This document shows positions 7,210-14,177 of a stretch of 16,022 nt of DNA, in pieces (position 1 is the first letter of the stretch; every line of letters starts with the position of its first letter). A model generated the notes under the pieces. That model did no database searches. It had not been told where the DNA came from and was given only the letters and a program-made list of their open reading frames with translations. The translations under genes and the position numbers were made by a program. The stretch lies in NCBI GenBank assembly GCA_049694275.1, contig JBAVQS010000272.1, positions 1 through 16,022 on the forward strand, read 5' to 3'. Source of the DNA: JBAVQS01 sp049694275 (GTDB lineage Bacteria; Chloroflexota; Anaerolineae; UBA4142; SHND01).

Positions 7210-8238
7210 TTAAATCGGATGTAGACCCGGAAAGCCGAGCCCGGTCTTTTCGTCAAACCCGCACATGACGTTCATACTTTGCACCGCGCTGCCCGCAGCC
7301 CCTTTCATCAGATTGTCGATCGCGCAAATCGACACCACGCGCCCGCTCTCGGCGTCCAGCTCGAACCCAACATCGGCGTAATTCGAGCCGGCGAGAATTT
7401 TGGGTTCGGGATAGCGATAGATTCCGCTCTTGTCCTTGACGATGCGAACGAACGGCTCTTCGCGGAACGCGCTCCGGTACGCTTTCCATAGGTCCTTGTC
7501 TGCCAGCTTGCCCTTGACAAAAACATGGGCGGCCGCCAGCGCGCCGCGTACCAGATCCACCGAGGTAATCGTCATGTGCACATTGCCCAGTTTTAATTCC
7601 TGCTCGACTTCGGCGGTATGGCGGTGCCGCGTCGGCGCATACGTGCGGATGACGCTTGAACGCTCGGGGTGATGCGATCCGGGGTTGGGGGAGTTGCCGC
7701 CTTCGCTCGAGCCAACCTTGACATCGACGATGATCGGCTTGCTCTCGTCAATCAGTCCCGCCTTGACCAGTGGGAGGAGGGCGAGGTTGGCGCAGGTGGC
7801 GTTGCAGCCCACGCCGCTGATATAGTTCGCCCCTGTCATCTCGGCCCGGTGCAGCTCGGGCAGCCCATAGACGAATTTGTTGAGCCAGCTTGCATCGGCG
7901 TGCTCCCCGTACCACTCGCGATAGACCCCGGGGTCGCGCAGGCGAAAGTCGGCCGAGAGGTCGACGATGCGCGGCGCCAGTGACGCATAGTGCGCAATAT
8001 TCTTTTGGGCCTCGCCATGCGGCAGCGCCAGAAAGAGCAGGTCGCAGGCCTGCAACTGGTCGCGCGCGGTATACTGGAGCAGGGTCTGACCGCGCAGGTT
8101 GGGATGGGTCTGGTAAACGTACTCTCCGACGTGCGATTCGGATGTCACCTGGACGATTTCGACCCGTGGATGTTGCAAGAGAATGCGTAATAGTTCGCCT
8201 CCGGTATATCCGGAGGCGCCGACAATGGATACTCTCAT
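7210..8238 (-). CDS. lysY: [LysW]-aminoadipyl-6-phosphate reductase
   Basis: NADPH-dependent reductase turning LysW-aminoadipyl phosphate into the semialdehyde used by LysJ; ArgC-type fold, 342 residues, full length. VGASGYTGGEL (6-16) is the dinucleotide loop, LFLALPHG (68-75) and VDLSADFRLRDP (92-103) are family segments, and SGVGCNATCAN carries the likely catalytic Cys145. RHRHTAEVEQEL fits the substrate-binding His region. The start ATG at 8238 is nine bases after the Hpt gene stop, so it is probably expressed with the two signalling genes upstream. A classical ArgC is the alternative; the LysW, LysX and LysZ genes make LysY preferable. Confidence 0.92.
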   Translation of the reverse strand: MRVSIVGASGYTGGELLRILLQHPRVEIVQVTSESHVGEYVYQTHPNLRGQTLLQYTARDQLQACDLLFLALPHGEAQKNIAHYASLAPRIVDLSADFRLRDPGVYREWYGEHADASWLNKFVYGLPELHRAEMTGANYISGVGCNATCANLALLPLVKAGLIDESKPIIVDVKVGSSEGGNSPNPGSHHPERSSVIRTYAPTRHRHTAEVEQELKLGNVHMTITSVDLVRGALAAAHVFVKGKLADKDLWKAYRSAFREEPFVRIVKDKSGIYRYPEPKILAGSNYADVGFELDAESGRVVSICAIDNLMKGAAGSAVQSMNVMCGFDEKTGLGFPGLHPI

Positions 8239-8247
8239 GGGATGGGT

Positions 8248-8610
8248 CTATCCTAACTCGGCGCGTTTTTGTTCCAGCGCCTGTTTCACACGAATATACT
8301 CGGTCTCGGCCAGGGCAATCTTGTCCTCTGCGCCTGCCAGGTTGCCTACTTTGCCCATGTCCTCCATTTCCTTGGAGAGGGCGGCCAGGTCGCGCGCTCC
8401 AAAGTTTGCGCTGTTTGACTTGAGACTATGGGCGGCCCGGCGGAAATCCGCGCTATTCCCGGCGGCCAGGCTGCTGCGCAAATCGGCGAAGAGTTGGGGA
8501 GTGTCTGTGAAATAAGCCTCCATGAGCTCATCCAGAAAGGATGGATCACCGCCGGTCGATTCGTAGAGCGTGCCAAAGGCTTCTTGATCAATGATTGAGG
8601 TGTCTGACAT
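8248..8610 (-). CDS. Hpt (histidine phosphotransfer) domain protein
   Basis: A 120-residue stand-alone Hpt four-helix protein, expected to shuttle phosphate between response-regulator receiver domains or hybrid kinases in the cytosol. The phospho-accepting histidine is H61 in AAHSLKSNSANFGA (59-72), the canonical Hpt motif, preceded by the helix FLDELMEAYFTDTP. The C-terminus is a charged helix. ATG at 8610 has AGAGG five bases upstream. It lies nine bases after the REC-HAMP gene and nine bases before lysY. No histidine kinase is seen in the window, so its partner, if not the adjacent receiver, is elsewhere. Its presence within a lysine pathway operon is unusual. Confidence 0.9.
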   Translation of the reverse strand: MSDTSIIDQEAFGTLYESTGGDPSFLDELMEAYFTDTPQLFADLRSSLAAGNSADFRRAAHSLKSNSANFGARDLAALSKEMEDMGKVGNLAGAEDKIALAETEYIRVKQALEQKRAELG

Positions 8611-8619
8611 AGATTCCTC

Positions 8620-9342
8620 TCAACTTGGACCTGAATGGGGTTCTTCCCGTTTCTCGCGCAACTGGGCGGCCTTGACGCGTAACTCACGGAAATAGTCGGA
8701 GTCGACGATCTCTTCCACCTCGCGCGCCTTTTTGACTTCGTCGATCTCGATCCGCAGTTCCATCAGTTGCTGCTTGAGGCGTTGCTCACGCGCATACACC
8801 TCGCGTGCCATATTCAGAAACACGCGGGCCAGGTGCCCTAGCGCATCCGTGCGCTCGGCGACCGGGGTCAAGTTCTCCAGGTCAAAAGTGCCCGCCTCGA
8901 CGGCGCTCGCCGCATCCGTCAGCCGCGCAACCTGGTGCAAATATTCGAGTTCCTGATCGCGCAATTGTTTTTTCTCGAGGCAGGCGCCCAGGCGGGCCCG
9001 GAGTAAGAGCGGGTTGAACGGTTTGGGCAAATAGTCCTCGGCGCCGAGGCCAATGCACTTGATGACGCTATCCATCTCGTCGAGAGCGGAAATGACAATG
9101 ACGGGAATCTCGCGCAGGTCGGGGTCCTGTTTCAGCCGTTCCAATACCTGGTAACCATCCAACTCGGGCATGATAATGTCAAGCAACAAGAGATCGAACG
9201 GCGCCTGGCGGATCACCTCAAGCGCCTGTCGCCCGTTTTCGGCCAGCGCGACGGTATGCCCCTGTTGTTCCAGGACGCGCTTGAGCTGCATTCGATTGAT
9301 GCGATTGTCGTCGACCACCAGAATACGTCCAGAGTTGGCCAT
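8620..9342 (-). CDS. Response regulator: receiver plus HAMP-like and coiled-coil domain
   Basis: A 240-residue protein starting MANSGRILVVDDN. The receiver domain (about 6-120) has acidic pair D11/D12, phospho-acceptor D55 in LLLLDIIMPELDGY, and the conserved Lys107 in YLPKPFNP. Residues 138-186 look like a HAMP domain: TDAASAVEAGTFD, then ERTDALGHLARVFLNMA, which resembles the second-half HAMP signature RDELGxLAxxFNxMA. A coiled coil follows (187-212), then DYFRELRVKAAQLR near 217-229. No DNA-binding or enzymatic output domain is seen, so signalling is probably by protein contact or HAMP-mediated dimer change. The start at 9342 is chosen because GAGGT lies four bases upstream; the frame stays open to 9537, but that would overlap the lysX coding region. 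Confidence 0.88.
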   Translation of the reverse strand: MANSGRILVVDDNRINRMQLKRVLEQQGHTVALAENGRQALEVIRQAPFDLLLLDIIMPELDGYQVLERLKQDPDLREIPVIVISALDEMDSVIKCIGLGAEDYLPKPFNPLLLRARLGACLEKKQLRDQELEYLHQVARLTDAASAVEAGTFDLENLTPVAERTDALGHLARVFLNMAREVYAREQRLKQQLMELRIEIDEVKKAREVEEIVDSDYFRELRVKAAQLREKREEPHSGPS

Positions 9343-9409
9343 GTTTACCTCGGCTCTTGTTCCCCTTTGAATGAGCGCCCGGTTGCAAAATCCCCTTGTC
9401 TCAGCACCT

Positions 9410-10318
9410 TTATTTCTGAAAAGCGAGGGCCGCCGCTGCAGGCAGCGGGGCGGTCGCGAGTGGATTGACCTCACGCTTACCAACCGCCAGCACGTAATCG
9501 ATGATGCGGTTGGGAATATCGACGCCGGTCGTCGCAATGCTGTTGCGGAACTCGATCGTATAGTTCACTTCGTTGACCAGCAACCCGCGTTCCGGGTCTT
9601 CGAGCACATCCACGCCCGTGATCCCGCCGCCGACCGCGTTCGAGGCCGCCACACAAAGGGCGTTCAGCTCAGGCGTCACCGGGCAATTGGTCGCCACCCC
9701 GCCGCGGGCCGTGTTCGTAATCCAGTGTTCCGATTGGCGATAAATGGCCGCGACCGTCTCGTTGCCGATGACGAATGCACGGATGTCTCGCTTGGGCTTG
9801 CGAATATATTCTTGAATATAAAAGATCGAGTGATGATACGAGCCGAGAATCTCCTTGTGCTCGAGAATCGCCTCGGCCGCATCCCGGTCGTTCACTTTGG
9901 AAAGCAAGCGGCCCCACGAGCCAATCGCCGGTTTCAGGATGACCGGATAGCCTAGCTCTTCAATCGCCTGTAGCGCCGACTCGGGAGTAAAGGCAACTTT
10001 GATCCTCGGGCTGGGAACGCCGGCGCGGATGAGCGCCGACGAGGTTACGAGCTTGTTGCCGCATACGTCGGCGACATGGGCCGTGTTGACCGTAGGGATG
10101 CCCCAGTCATTCAGGATCTTGAGCGCATAGAGCGCACGGGAATGATTGATGCAGCGCTCGAGCACTACGTCATATTTCGACCAGGGCGCTGGATTTTCGA
10201 GATCAAAGACCAGATCGCGGTCGTCAACCCGGTCGTAATCCAGCCCCCGCTGTTCCAGCGTTTCAAACAGCAGCTTTTCCTCGACGCGCGCGCGTGAATA
10301 GATGACGCCAATCTTCAT
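9410..10318 (-). CDS. lysX: LysW-aminoadipate ligase (RimK/ATP-grasp family)
   Basis: ATP-dependent ligase that joins the alpha-amino group of aminoadipate to the gamma-carboxyl of the C-terminal Glu of LysW, protecting it for the later steps. The 302 residues are full length. LKPAIGSWGRLLSKV (128-142) is the ATP-grasp loop, FYIQEYI (166-172) the adenine hinge, RDIRAFVIG and HWITNTARGG follow, and LLVNEVNYTIEFRNS (246-260) carries metal ligands and the substrate-specificity region. The last resembles NHTMEFKNS of Thermus LysX, supporting aminoadipate rather than glutamate (ArgX), although dual use is known in archaea. ATG at 10318 has no clear ribosome-binding site; its leader is a degenerate 7-bp repeat. 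Confidence 0.93.
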   Translation of the reverse strand: MKIGVIYSRARVEEKLLFETLEQRGLDYDRVDDRDLVFDLENPAPWSKYDVVLERCINHSRALYALKILNDWGIPTVNTAHVADVCGNKLVTSSALIRAGVPSPRIKVAFTPESALQAIEELGYPVILKPAIGSWGRLLSKVNDRDAAEAILEHKEILGSYHHSIFYIQEYIRKPKRDIRAFVIGNETVAAIYRQSEHWITNTARGGVATNCPVTPELNALCVAASNAVGGGITGVDVLEDPERGLLVNEVNYTIEFRNSIATTGVDIPNRIIDYVLAVGKREVNPLATAPLPAAAALAFQK

Positions 10319-10323
10319 TTTTG

Positions 10324-10363
10324 ATTTCAGATTGCAGATTTCGGATGACCAAAACAGGTCATC
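10324..10363. repeat. Heptanucleotide repeat and hairpin in the lysW-lysX spacer
   Basis: Three head-to-tail 7-bp units (ATTTCAG, ATTGCAG, ATTTCGG) occupy 10324-10344, just upstream of the lysX start. They run into an inverted repeat GATGACC-AAAACA-GGTCATC at 10344-10363. The hairpin lacks a U-tract, so it is more likely a processing or stability element, or part of the repeat, than a terminator. Confidence 0.6.
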
Positions 10364-10397
10364 TGGACATTCCGAACTCCACAGTCTGCCATTCCCC

Positions 10398-10562
10398 TTA
10401 TTCTCCCCAGTCTTCTTCTTCCTGCGGCGCCATTTCGAGTTTGAGCGGATTCTCGCTCGTCACTTCGAGCTCGACCCCACAGTCTGAGCAGACAAGGATT
10501 TCGCCGCGTAACGGCTTGTCAATGGTGATGGTGTTGTCGCATTCGGGACAATTCGCAGTCAT
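10398..10562 (-). CDS. lysW: LysW amino-group carrier protein
   Basis: A 54-residue acidic carrier to whose C-terminal glutamate the aminoadipate is attached by LysX and on which LysZ, LysY and LysJ act. The sequence starts MTANCPECDN and ends EEEDWGE, the defining EDWGE tail. C5, C8, C25 and C28 form a zinc-binding pair of CxxC motifs. The small globular front and acidic tail match the family length of about 54. ATG at 10562 follows GGAGAGGAA at good spacing. It is first in the operon, 79 bases ahead of lysX, and preceded by a terminator-like hairpin whose U-tract ends about 15 bases before the start, so its expression may be set by read-through. Confidence 0.96.
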   Translation of the reverse strand: MTANCPECDNTITIDKPLRGEILVCSDCGVELEVTSENPLKLEMAPQEEEDWGE

Positions 10563-10577
10563 GCTCTCTTCCTCTCC

Positions 10578-10626
10578 AAATAAAAATCAGCCCTCGCCAC
10601 TATGCCATCGTTGGTGAGGGCTGATT
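10578..10626 (-). terminator. Terminator-like hairpin (possible attenuator) in lysW leader
   Basis: On the minus-strand transcript, 10612-10626 pairs with 10585-10599 over 15 positions (one G-U), loop of 12, followed by UUUUUAUUU (10586-10578). It lies downstream of the promoter at 10685-10713 and ahead of the lysW ribosome-binding site. An alternative stem, UUCAAGU (10649-10655) with ACUUGAA (10625-10631), overlaps the terminator base by two bases, and GCCAC upstream can pair with GUGGC in the 3' arm. The arrangement suits attenuation; no ligand or leader peptide is evident. Confidence 0.7.
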
Positions 10627-10684
10627 CAAGTCATTTTTCTGGTGGCTCACTTGAAAACAGATTAAGGAAACCAATTTGGGGCGT

Positions 10685-10713
10685 AGTTTAGCACCGACCT
10701 CCCACCCTGTCAA
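10685..10713 (-). promoter_or_regulatory. Sigma70-type promoter of the lys operon
   Basis: On the minus strand TTGACA (10713-10708, perfect -35) is separated by exactly 17 bases from TAAACT (10690-10685, -10). Transcription would begin near 10678 and give a leader of about 116 bases before lysW. The upstream CBM48 gene has its own terminator, so this is the likely start of the lysine operon. Confidence 0.75.
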
Positions 10714-10747
10714 TACTTTGCGTAGGGTTTCAGCGCAATTTTAAGGT

Positions 10748-10777
10748 AAAAAAACGCGCGGTCTACACTGACCGCGC
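10748..10777 (-). terminator. Intrinsic terminator of the CBM48 gene
   Basis: Perfect 8-bp stem GCGCGGTC/GACCGCGC (10756-10763 with 10770-10777), loop of six, followed on the minus strand by a run of seven T (10754-10748). It lies 28 bases beyond the CBM48 stop and isolates it from the lysine operon promoter. Confidence 0.85.
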
Positions 10778-10804
10778 AGGGGGGGACGGGGTTAATGCGT
10801 GGAC

Positions 10805-11101
10805 TTAGGTCCGGACAACGGAATCCTCACTGCCAAACCCGTTGGGGGCATAGGCGTCGGCATGCCAGTCATTCTCCCAGCGCGAGTTGTCGAGCCAGTA
10901 GCGGAAACGATATTCCTTACCCGCTTCGAGATTGATGGCGGCGCTAAAGGATCCATCCTTTTTGCGCTTCATCGGCGTGGCGTTAAGATCCCAACCGTTA
11001 AAGTCACCGGCCACGGCTGCTGCTTGGGCTTCTGTCCCTTGCGGCAGTTCGAAAGTGACCTTGCAAACCCCTTTCTTGGTCTTGAGATAGCCTTTCGTCA
11101 T
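10805..11101 (-). CDS. Stand-alone CBM48 / isoamylase early-set domain protein
   Basis: A 98-residue protein that is essentially one beta-sandwich of the CBM48/AMPK-beta glycogen-binding type. VAGDFNGWDLNATPMKRKKDGSF (residues 30-52) is the recognisable core, and KEYRFRYWLDNSRWENDW is the following strand with the aromatic residues typical of glycan contact. No catalytic domain or signal peptide is present, so it is probably a cytosolic alpha-glucan-binding or regulatory protein. ATG at 11101 has GGAGGT upstream. A candidate promoter lies at 11156-11183 and a strong terminator follows, so it is a single-gene unit between the lysine operon and yacL. Its partner and function are unknown. Confidence 0.87.
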   Translation of the reverse strand: MTKGYLKTKKGVCKVTFELPQGTEAQAAAVAGDFNGWDLNATPMKRKKDGSFSAAINLEAGKEYRFRYWLDNSRWENDWHADAYAPNGFGSEDSVVRT

Positions 11102-11155
11102 TTTTTACCTCCAATGGATGTGAATCAGAATCAGGTGTCAAAAATCGACCCACTC

Positions 11156-11183
11156 ATTGTACAAGGATTTGGGATGCGCGCAA
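11156..11183 (-). promoter_or_regulatory. Candidate promoter for the CBM48 gene
   Basis: On the minus strand TACAAT (11161-11156, five of six consensus -10 bases) with a weak -35 TTGCGC (11183-11178) 16 bases upstream. It would give a leader of about 48 bases including the GGAGGT ribosome-binding site. Confidence 0.4.
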
Positions 11184-11330
11184 GTCAGAGAGTCGATCTG
11201 GTTTGACATAATCTTGAGGCGTTTTGCTCGGGGCCAACCTTGCTTAATCCCATTGCATGTTTGATTTCCACTGGGGCGAAAAGGCAGGTCCTCGCAACCA
11301 ACGGTTTTCCATCACGTATTCGGAAATTCT

Positions 11331-11359
11331 TTGACATTTAATTACTACTATGCTAAGAT
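11331..11359 (+). promoter_or_regulatory. Sigma70-type promoter for yacL-cysS-rlmB
   Basis: TTGACA (11331-11336), 17-base AT-rich spacer, TAAGAT (11354-11359). Transcription would start near 11366, leaving a leader of about 290 bases before the chosen yacL start. Confidence 0.7.
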
Positions 11360-11375
11360 AAATATGTACTTATCT

Positions 11376-11405
11376 GTCCGTGCCTTTTTTCGCCGGACTT
11401 GTTTT
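11376..11405 (+). terminator. Weak terminator-like hairpin in the yacL leader
   Basis: GTCCG (11376-11380) pairs with CGGAC (11394-11398); two further pairs are possible past a bulged T. The loop is T-rich and the hairpin is followed by TTGTTTT. It lies about ten bases after the predicted start site. It could be an attenuator or chance; the stem is short. Confidence 0.3.
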
Positions 11406-11655
11406 ATCCCTTCCGCCCAACCATAATCTCGACCCGGAGTTACACACTCACTTGCATTAACAGGCCCTGAACGCCAAGCCTCATGCAATCTGAATGCATT
11501 TGATCATCGGTAAGCCTGTCCAAAGGTGGTTGCCGCCCCATTTTTCTTTAATTATTCAGGCGACCATGCCGGGATCTGCATCGAGTGTGCCCTCTGGTAC
11601 ACTTTTTTTGTCTCTGGGAAACGCTTTTTCCCTGGGCGGTGAGAAGAAGGATGGC

Positions 11656-12723
11656 ATGAGCATCGAATTTATCTCTCGCATCATCGGGATGGTCACGTTT
11701 TCAGTCATGGGGTGGCGGATTGGCGACGCCCTCAGTTCCAGCCAGGACCCTAGTGACATCCGTTTTGTCCTCGCGCTGAGCCTCGCAGGCGCGGCGCTTG
11801 GTCTTTTGGTGACCCCTTGGATCACGCTTCGGCCTTATTCCTGGTTTCGACACAAGATGCGCCAGATCCCGGCGAGCCAGTTGGTCGCCATGACCCTCGG
11901 CCTCATTATCGGGCTGATTATTGCTGCACTGACGGCTTTTCCCCTCTCCTTGCTCCCTGAGCCCTGGCGAAATGTCCTGCCCTTTGTCGCCCTGGTCGTT
12001 TTTGGCTATGTTGGCGCCTGGGTGATGATGATCCGTGAAAGGGACATTTTCAATGTTCTGGGCGCGCGCTTTACCCGAGGCGAAGGGGGCCGAAATAACC
12101 CTGCCGCCAGCCCTGCCTCGGATCGAATGGTGCTCCTGGACACTTCGGTCATTATTGACGGCCGGATCGCCGATGTCTCCCGGACGGGCTTTGTCGACGG
12201 GGTTATGACTATTCCCCGTTTCGTCCTGAACGAATTGCAGCATATTGCCGATTCCCCCGATGCGCTTCGGCGCAACCGGGGCCGCCGGGGGTTGGAGATG
12301 CTCAACAAGCTCCAAAAAGAGTCGGTCGTGCCAATTCGTATTTCTGACCTTGATGCCGAAGACGTGCGTGAGGTGGACGACAAGTTGATCCGCCTCGCCA
12401 AAAACCTGAGATGCCCTGTCCTGACCAATGATTATAACCTGAACAAGGTTGCCGAGCTGCAAGGGGTGCGCGTCCTGAACATCAATGAGCTGGCAAACGC
12501 CGTGCGCGCCGTCGTTTTGCCGGGCGAGAATATGCACATCCGCGTGGTTCAAGAGGGCAAGGAGTTGGGGCAGGGGGTCGCTTATCTGGATGATGGAACC
12601 ATGGTGGTGGTCGAAAATGGCCGCAAGTTTATCGGCAGCGTAATCGATGTGACTGTCACCCGGATGCTCCAGACCAACCAGGGGCGTATGATTTTTGCTG
12701 CTCCTGCGAATGACCACAAATGA
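11656..12723 (+). CDS. yacL: PIN/TRAM domain membrane protein, YacL family
   Basis: A 355-residue protein. The N-terminal third has about four membrane segments (roughly 5-19, 36-57, 76-96 and 107-126). A cytosolic PIN domain follows: MVLLDTSVIIDGRIADV (158-174) with acidic D162, NELQHIAD with E193, and CPVLTNDYNLNK (253-264) with D259. The C-terminal TRAM-like RNA-binding domain (about 287-350) contains LDDGTMVVVENGRKFIG. The family is thought to be a membrane-tethered ribonuclease; its targets are unclear. ATG at 11656 is chosen because AAGGA lies five bases upstream and the product then matches family length. Synteny with cysS and rlmB resembles the Firmicutes yacL-cysS-rlmB region, without the isoprenoid genes. 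It lies 44 bases before cysS. Confidence 0.88.
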   Translation: MSIEFISRIIGMVTFSVMGWRIGDALSSSQDPSDIRFVLALSLAGAALGLLVTPWITLRPYSWFRHKMRQIPASQLVAMTLGLIIGLIIAALTAFPLSLLPEPWRNVLPFVALVVFGYVGAWVMMIRERDIFNVLGARFTRGEGGRNNPAASPASDRMVLLDTSVIIDGRIADVSRTGFVDGVMTIPRFVLNELQHIADSPDALRRNRGRRGLEMLNKLQKESVVPIRISDLDAEDVREVDDKLIRLAKNLRCPVLTNDYNLNKVAELQGVRVLNINELANAVRAVVLPGENMHIRVVQEGKELGQGVAYLDDGTMVVVENGRKFIGSVIDVTVTRMLQTNQGRMIFAAPANDHK

Positions 12724-12767
12724 GTACGCAACGGTGAATCGATACATTCGTCATTTGTCATTGGGCC

Positions 12768-14177
12768 ATGTCCTTCCAAGTCTATAATACGCTCAGCCGG
12801 AAAAAAGAAGAGTTTCAGCCGAACGATCCCAACCGGGTTTCCATGTATGTTTGCGGGCCCAACCTGTACGGTCCTGCGCATATTGGCCATGCGCTCTCTT
12901 ATATCATTTTCGATACTCTCAAGCGGTACCTGAAATTCCGTGGTTATCAAGTGCGCCACGTCCAGAACTTTACAGATATTGAGGACCGCATTATCGAAAC
13001 GGCCCGGACGCAAAACACGACGATCCAGGCGCTCGCCGAGAAATATATCCATCGCTTTTTACAAGAGATGGAGGCGCTCAATATTCTGGCCGCCGATATC
13101 TATCCGCGGGCTACCGCTTCCATCCCGACCATCATTGAAATGAACAAGGGGCTCATTGCCCGGGGATCAGCCTATACGGTGGATGGCGATGTGTATTATC
13201 GCGTCCGGGCTGACGCGGACTATGGTAAGCTCTCGCGCCGGACTCTGGACGAGATGCAGGCCGGCGCACGGGTGGCTGTGGATGAGCGCAAGGAAGACCC
13301 GCTCGACTTTGTGCTCTGGAAGTCCGCCAAACCGGGTGAGCCTTCCTGGGATTCTCCCTGGGGACCCGGGCGTCCTGGCTGGCATATCGAGTGCTCGGCG
13401 ATGAACCTGGAATTCCAGGGACCGCAGATCGACATTCACGGCGGCGGCTATGATGTAATCTTTCCCCATCACGAGAACGAGATTGCCCAGTCCGAGTCCT
13501 TTACCGGCAAGGCGCCTTTCGTCAAGTATTGGGTCCACAATGCACTCTTGCACCTGCCGGGCAAGGAAAAGATGACGCGGCATGAGGGGGGGCTCATCGA
13601 GATCCCCGATGCGCTCTCGCGGCACAGCGCCGATGCCATTCGCGCGTTCATTCTCAATACGCACTATCGCTCGCCGCTTGCCTGGACTGAGGAGGGGGTT
13701 GAGGGTACAGAGCGCGGGCTCGATCGCCTGCGCGCCGCAGTTGAGGACCATCTGGCTGTTGAACCGGCGTCCGCCGCGCAGGAAAATGCGCTGACCGGGT
13801 TGGCGGCAGAGACACGCGCTCGATTTATCGCGGCGATGGACGATGATCTGAATAGCCCGATGGCGCTCGGTCTTCTCTTTGACCTCGCACGCGAAATCAA
13901 TCGCGCGCGCGCCGAGGGTGTGCTGGTGGCGGATTTGGCTCCTGCCCAGGCGACGTTGCGCGAATTGGCCGGTGTGTTCGGCCTGACGCTCAAGGAACCC
14001 GAGCGCACCGTGAGCGAAGCGGATGCAGTCGCTATCGAAGGTCTCGTCCAAAAGCGCAACGCTCTCCGCAGCGCGAAAAAGTTTGCGGAGGCGGACCAGG
14101 TCCGCGCGGAACTGGCCGCGATGGGGGTTGTGCTCGAAGACACCTCGCAGGGAACGACCTGGAAAAAGATAAAGTAG
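12768..14177 (+). CDS. cysS: Cysteinyl-tRNA synthetase with divergent KMSKS loop
   Basis: Class I aminoacyl-tRNA synthetase charging tRNA-Cys; 469 residues, normal length. PAHIGHALSY (36-45) holds the HIGH signature, and zinc ligands C29 (MYVCGPN), C209 (GWHIECSAM), H234 and E238 (PHHENEIAQSES) match the known E. coli positions. HYRSPLAWTEEG and the C-terminal helical KFAEADQVRAELAAMGVVLED are also typical. The KMSKS motif reads KMTRH (268-272) followed by EGGLIEIPDAL, so the second lysine is Arg and the usual SLGN is absent. Intact zinc and HIGH residues argue for an active enzyme. The ATG at 12768 lacks a strong ribosome-binding site. The TAG stop overlaps the GTG start of rlmB by one base. 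Confidence 0.94.
   Translation: MSFQVYNTLSRKKEEFQPNDPNRVSMYVCGPNLYGPAHIGHALSYIIFDTLKRYLKFRGYQVRHVQNFTDIEDRIIETARTQNTTIQALAEKYIHRFLQEMEALNILAADIYPRATASIPTIIEMNKGLIARGSAYTVDGDVYYRVRADADYGKLSRRTLDEMQAGARVAVDERKEDPLDFVLWKSAKPGEPSWDSPWGPGRPGWHIECSAMNLEFQGPQIDIHGGGYDVIFPHHENEIAQSESFTGKAPFVKYWVHNALLHLPGKEKMTRHEGGLIEIPDALSRHSADAIRAFILNTHYRSPLAWTEEGVEGTERGLDRLRAAVEDHLAVEPASAAQENALTGLAAETRARFIAAMDDDLNSPMALGLLFDLAREINRARAEGVLVADLAPAQATLRELAGVFGLTLKEPERTVSEADAVAIEGLVQKRNALRSAKKFAEADQVRAELAAMGVVLEDTSQGTTWKKIK

Larger units (their letters stand above)
11102..11655. other. Divergent intergenic region between the CBM48 gene and yacL
   Basis: About 550 bases without a credible gene. It contains the leader and weak promoter of the CBM48 gene (11102-11183), a good plus-strand promoter (11331-11359) and a roughly 290-base yacL leader. 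A reading frame opens at 11494 into yacL but lacks a ribosome-binding site and adds 54 residues unlike the family, so I treat 11494-11655 as leader. Between 11190 and 11330 I see nothing recognisable. Confidence 0.6.

Noticed and set aside
9343..9537. 65-residue N-terminal extension of the response regulator
   Set aside because: It would overlap the end of lysX, lacks receiver-domain similarity, and the ATG at 9342 has a good GAGGT ribosome-binding site.
10590..10650. Leader peptide in the lysW leader (GUG start, 16 codons, stop in the terminator loop)
   Set aside because: It has only one lysine codon and no clear ribosome-binding site, so classical lysine attenuation is not supported.
11494..11655. 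54-residue upstream extension of yacL
   Set aside because: There is no ribosome-binding site at 11494 and no family-like sequence; AAGGA precedes the ATG at 11656.
11701..12747. 348-residue minus-strand reading frame opposite yacL
   Set aside because: It is antisense to a well-supported PIN/TRAM gene, has no ribosome-binding site or recognisable domain, and such long antisense frames are expected in GC-rich coding DNA.
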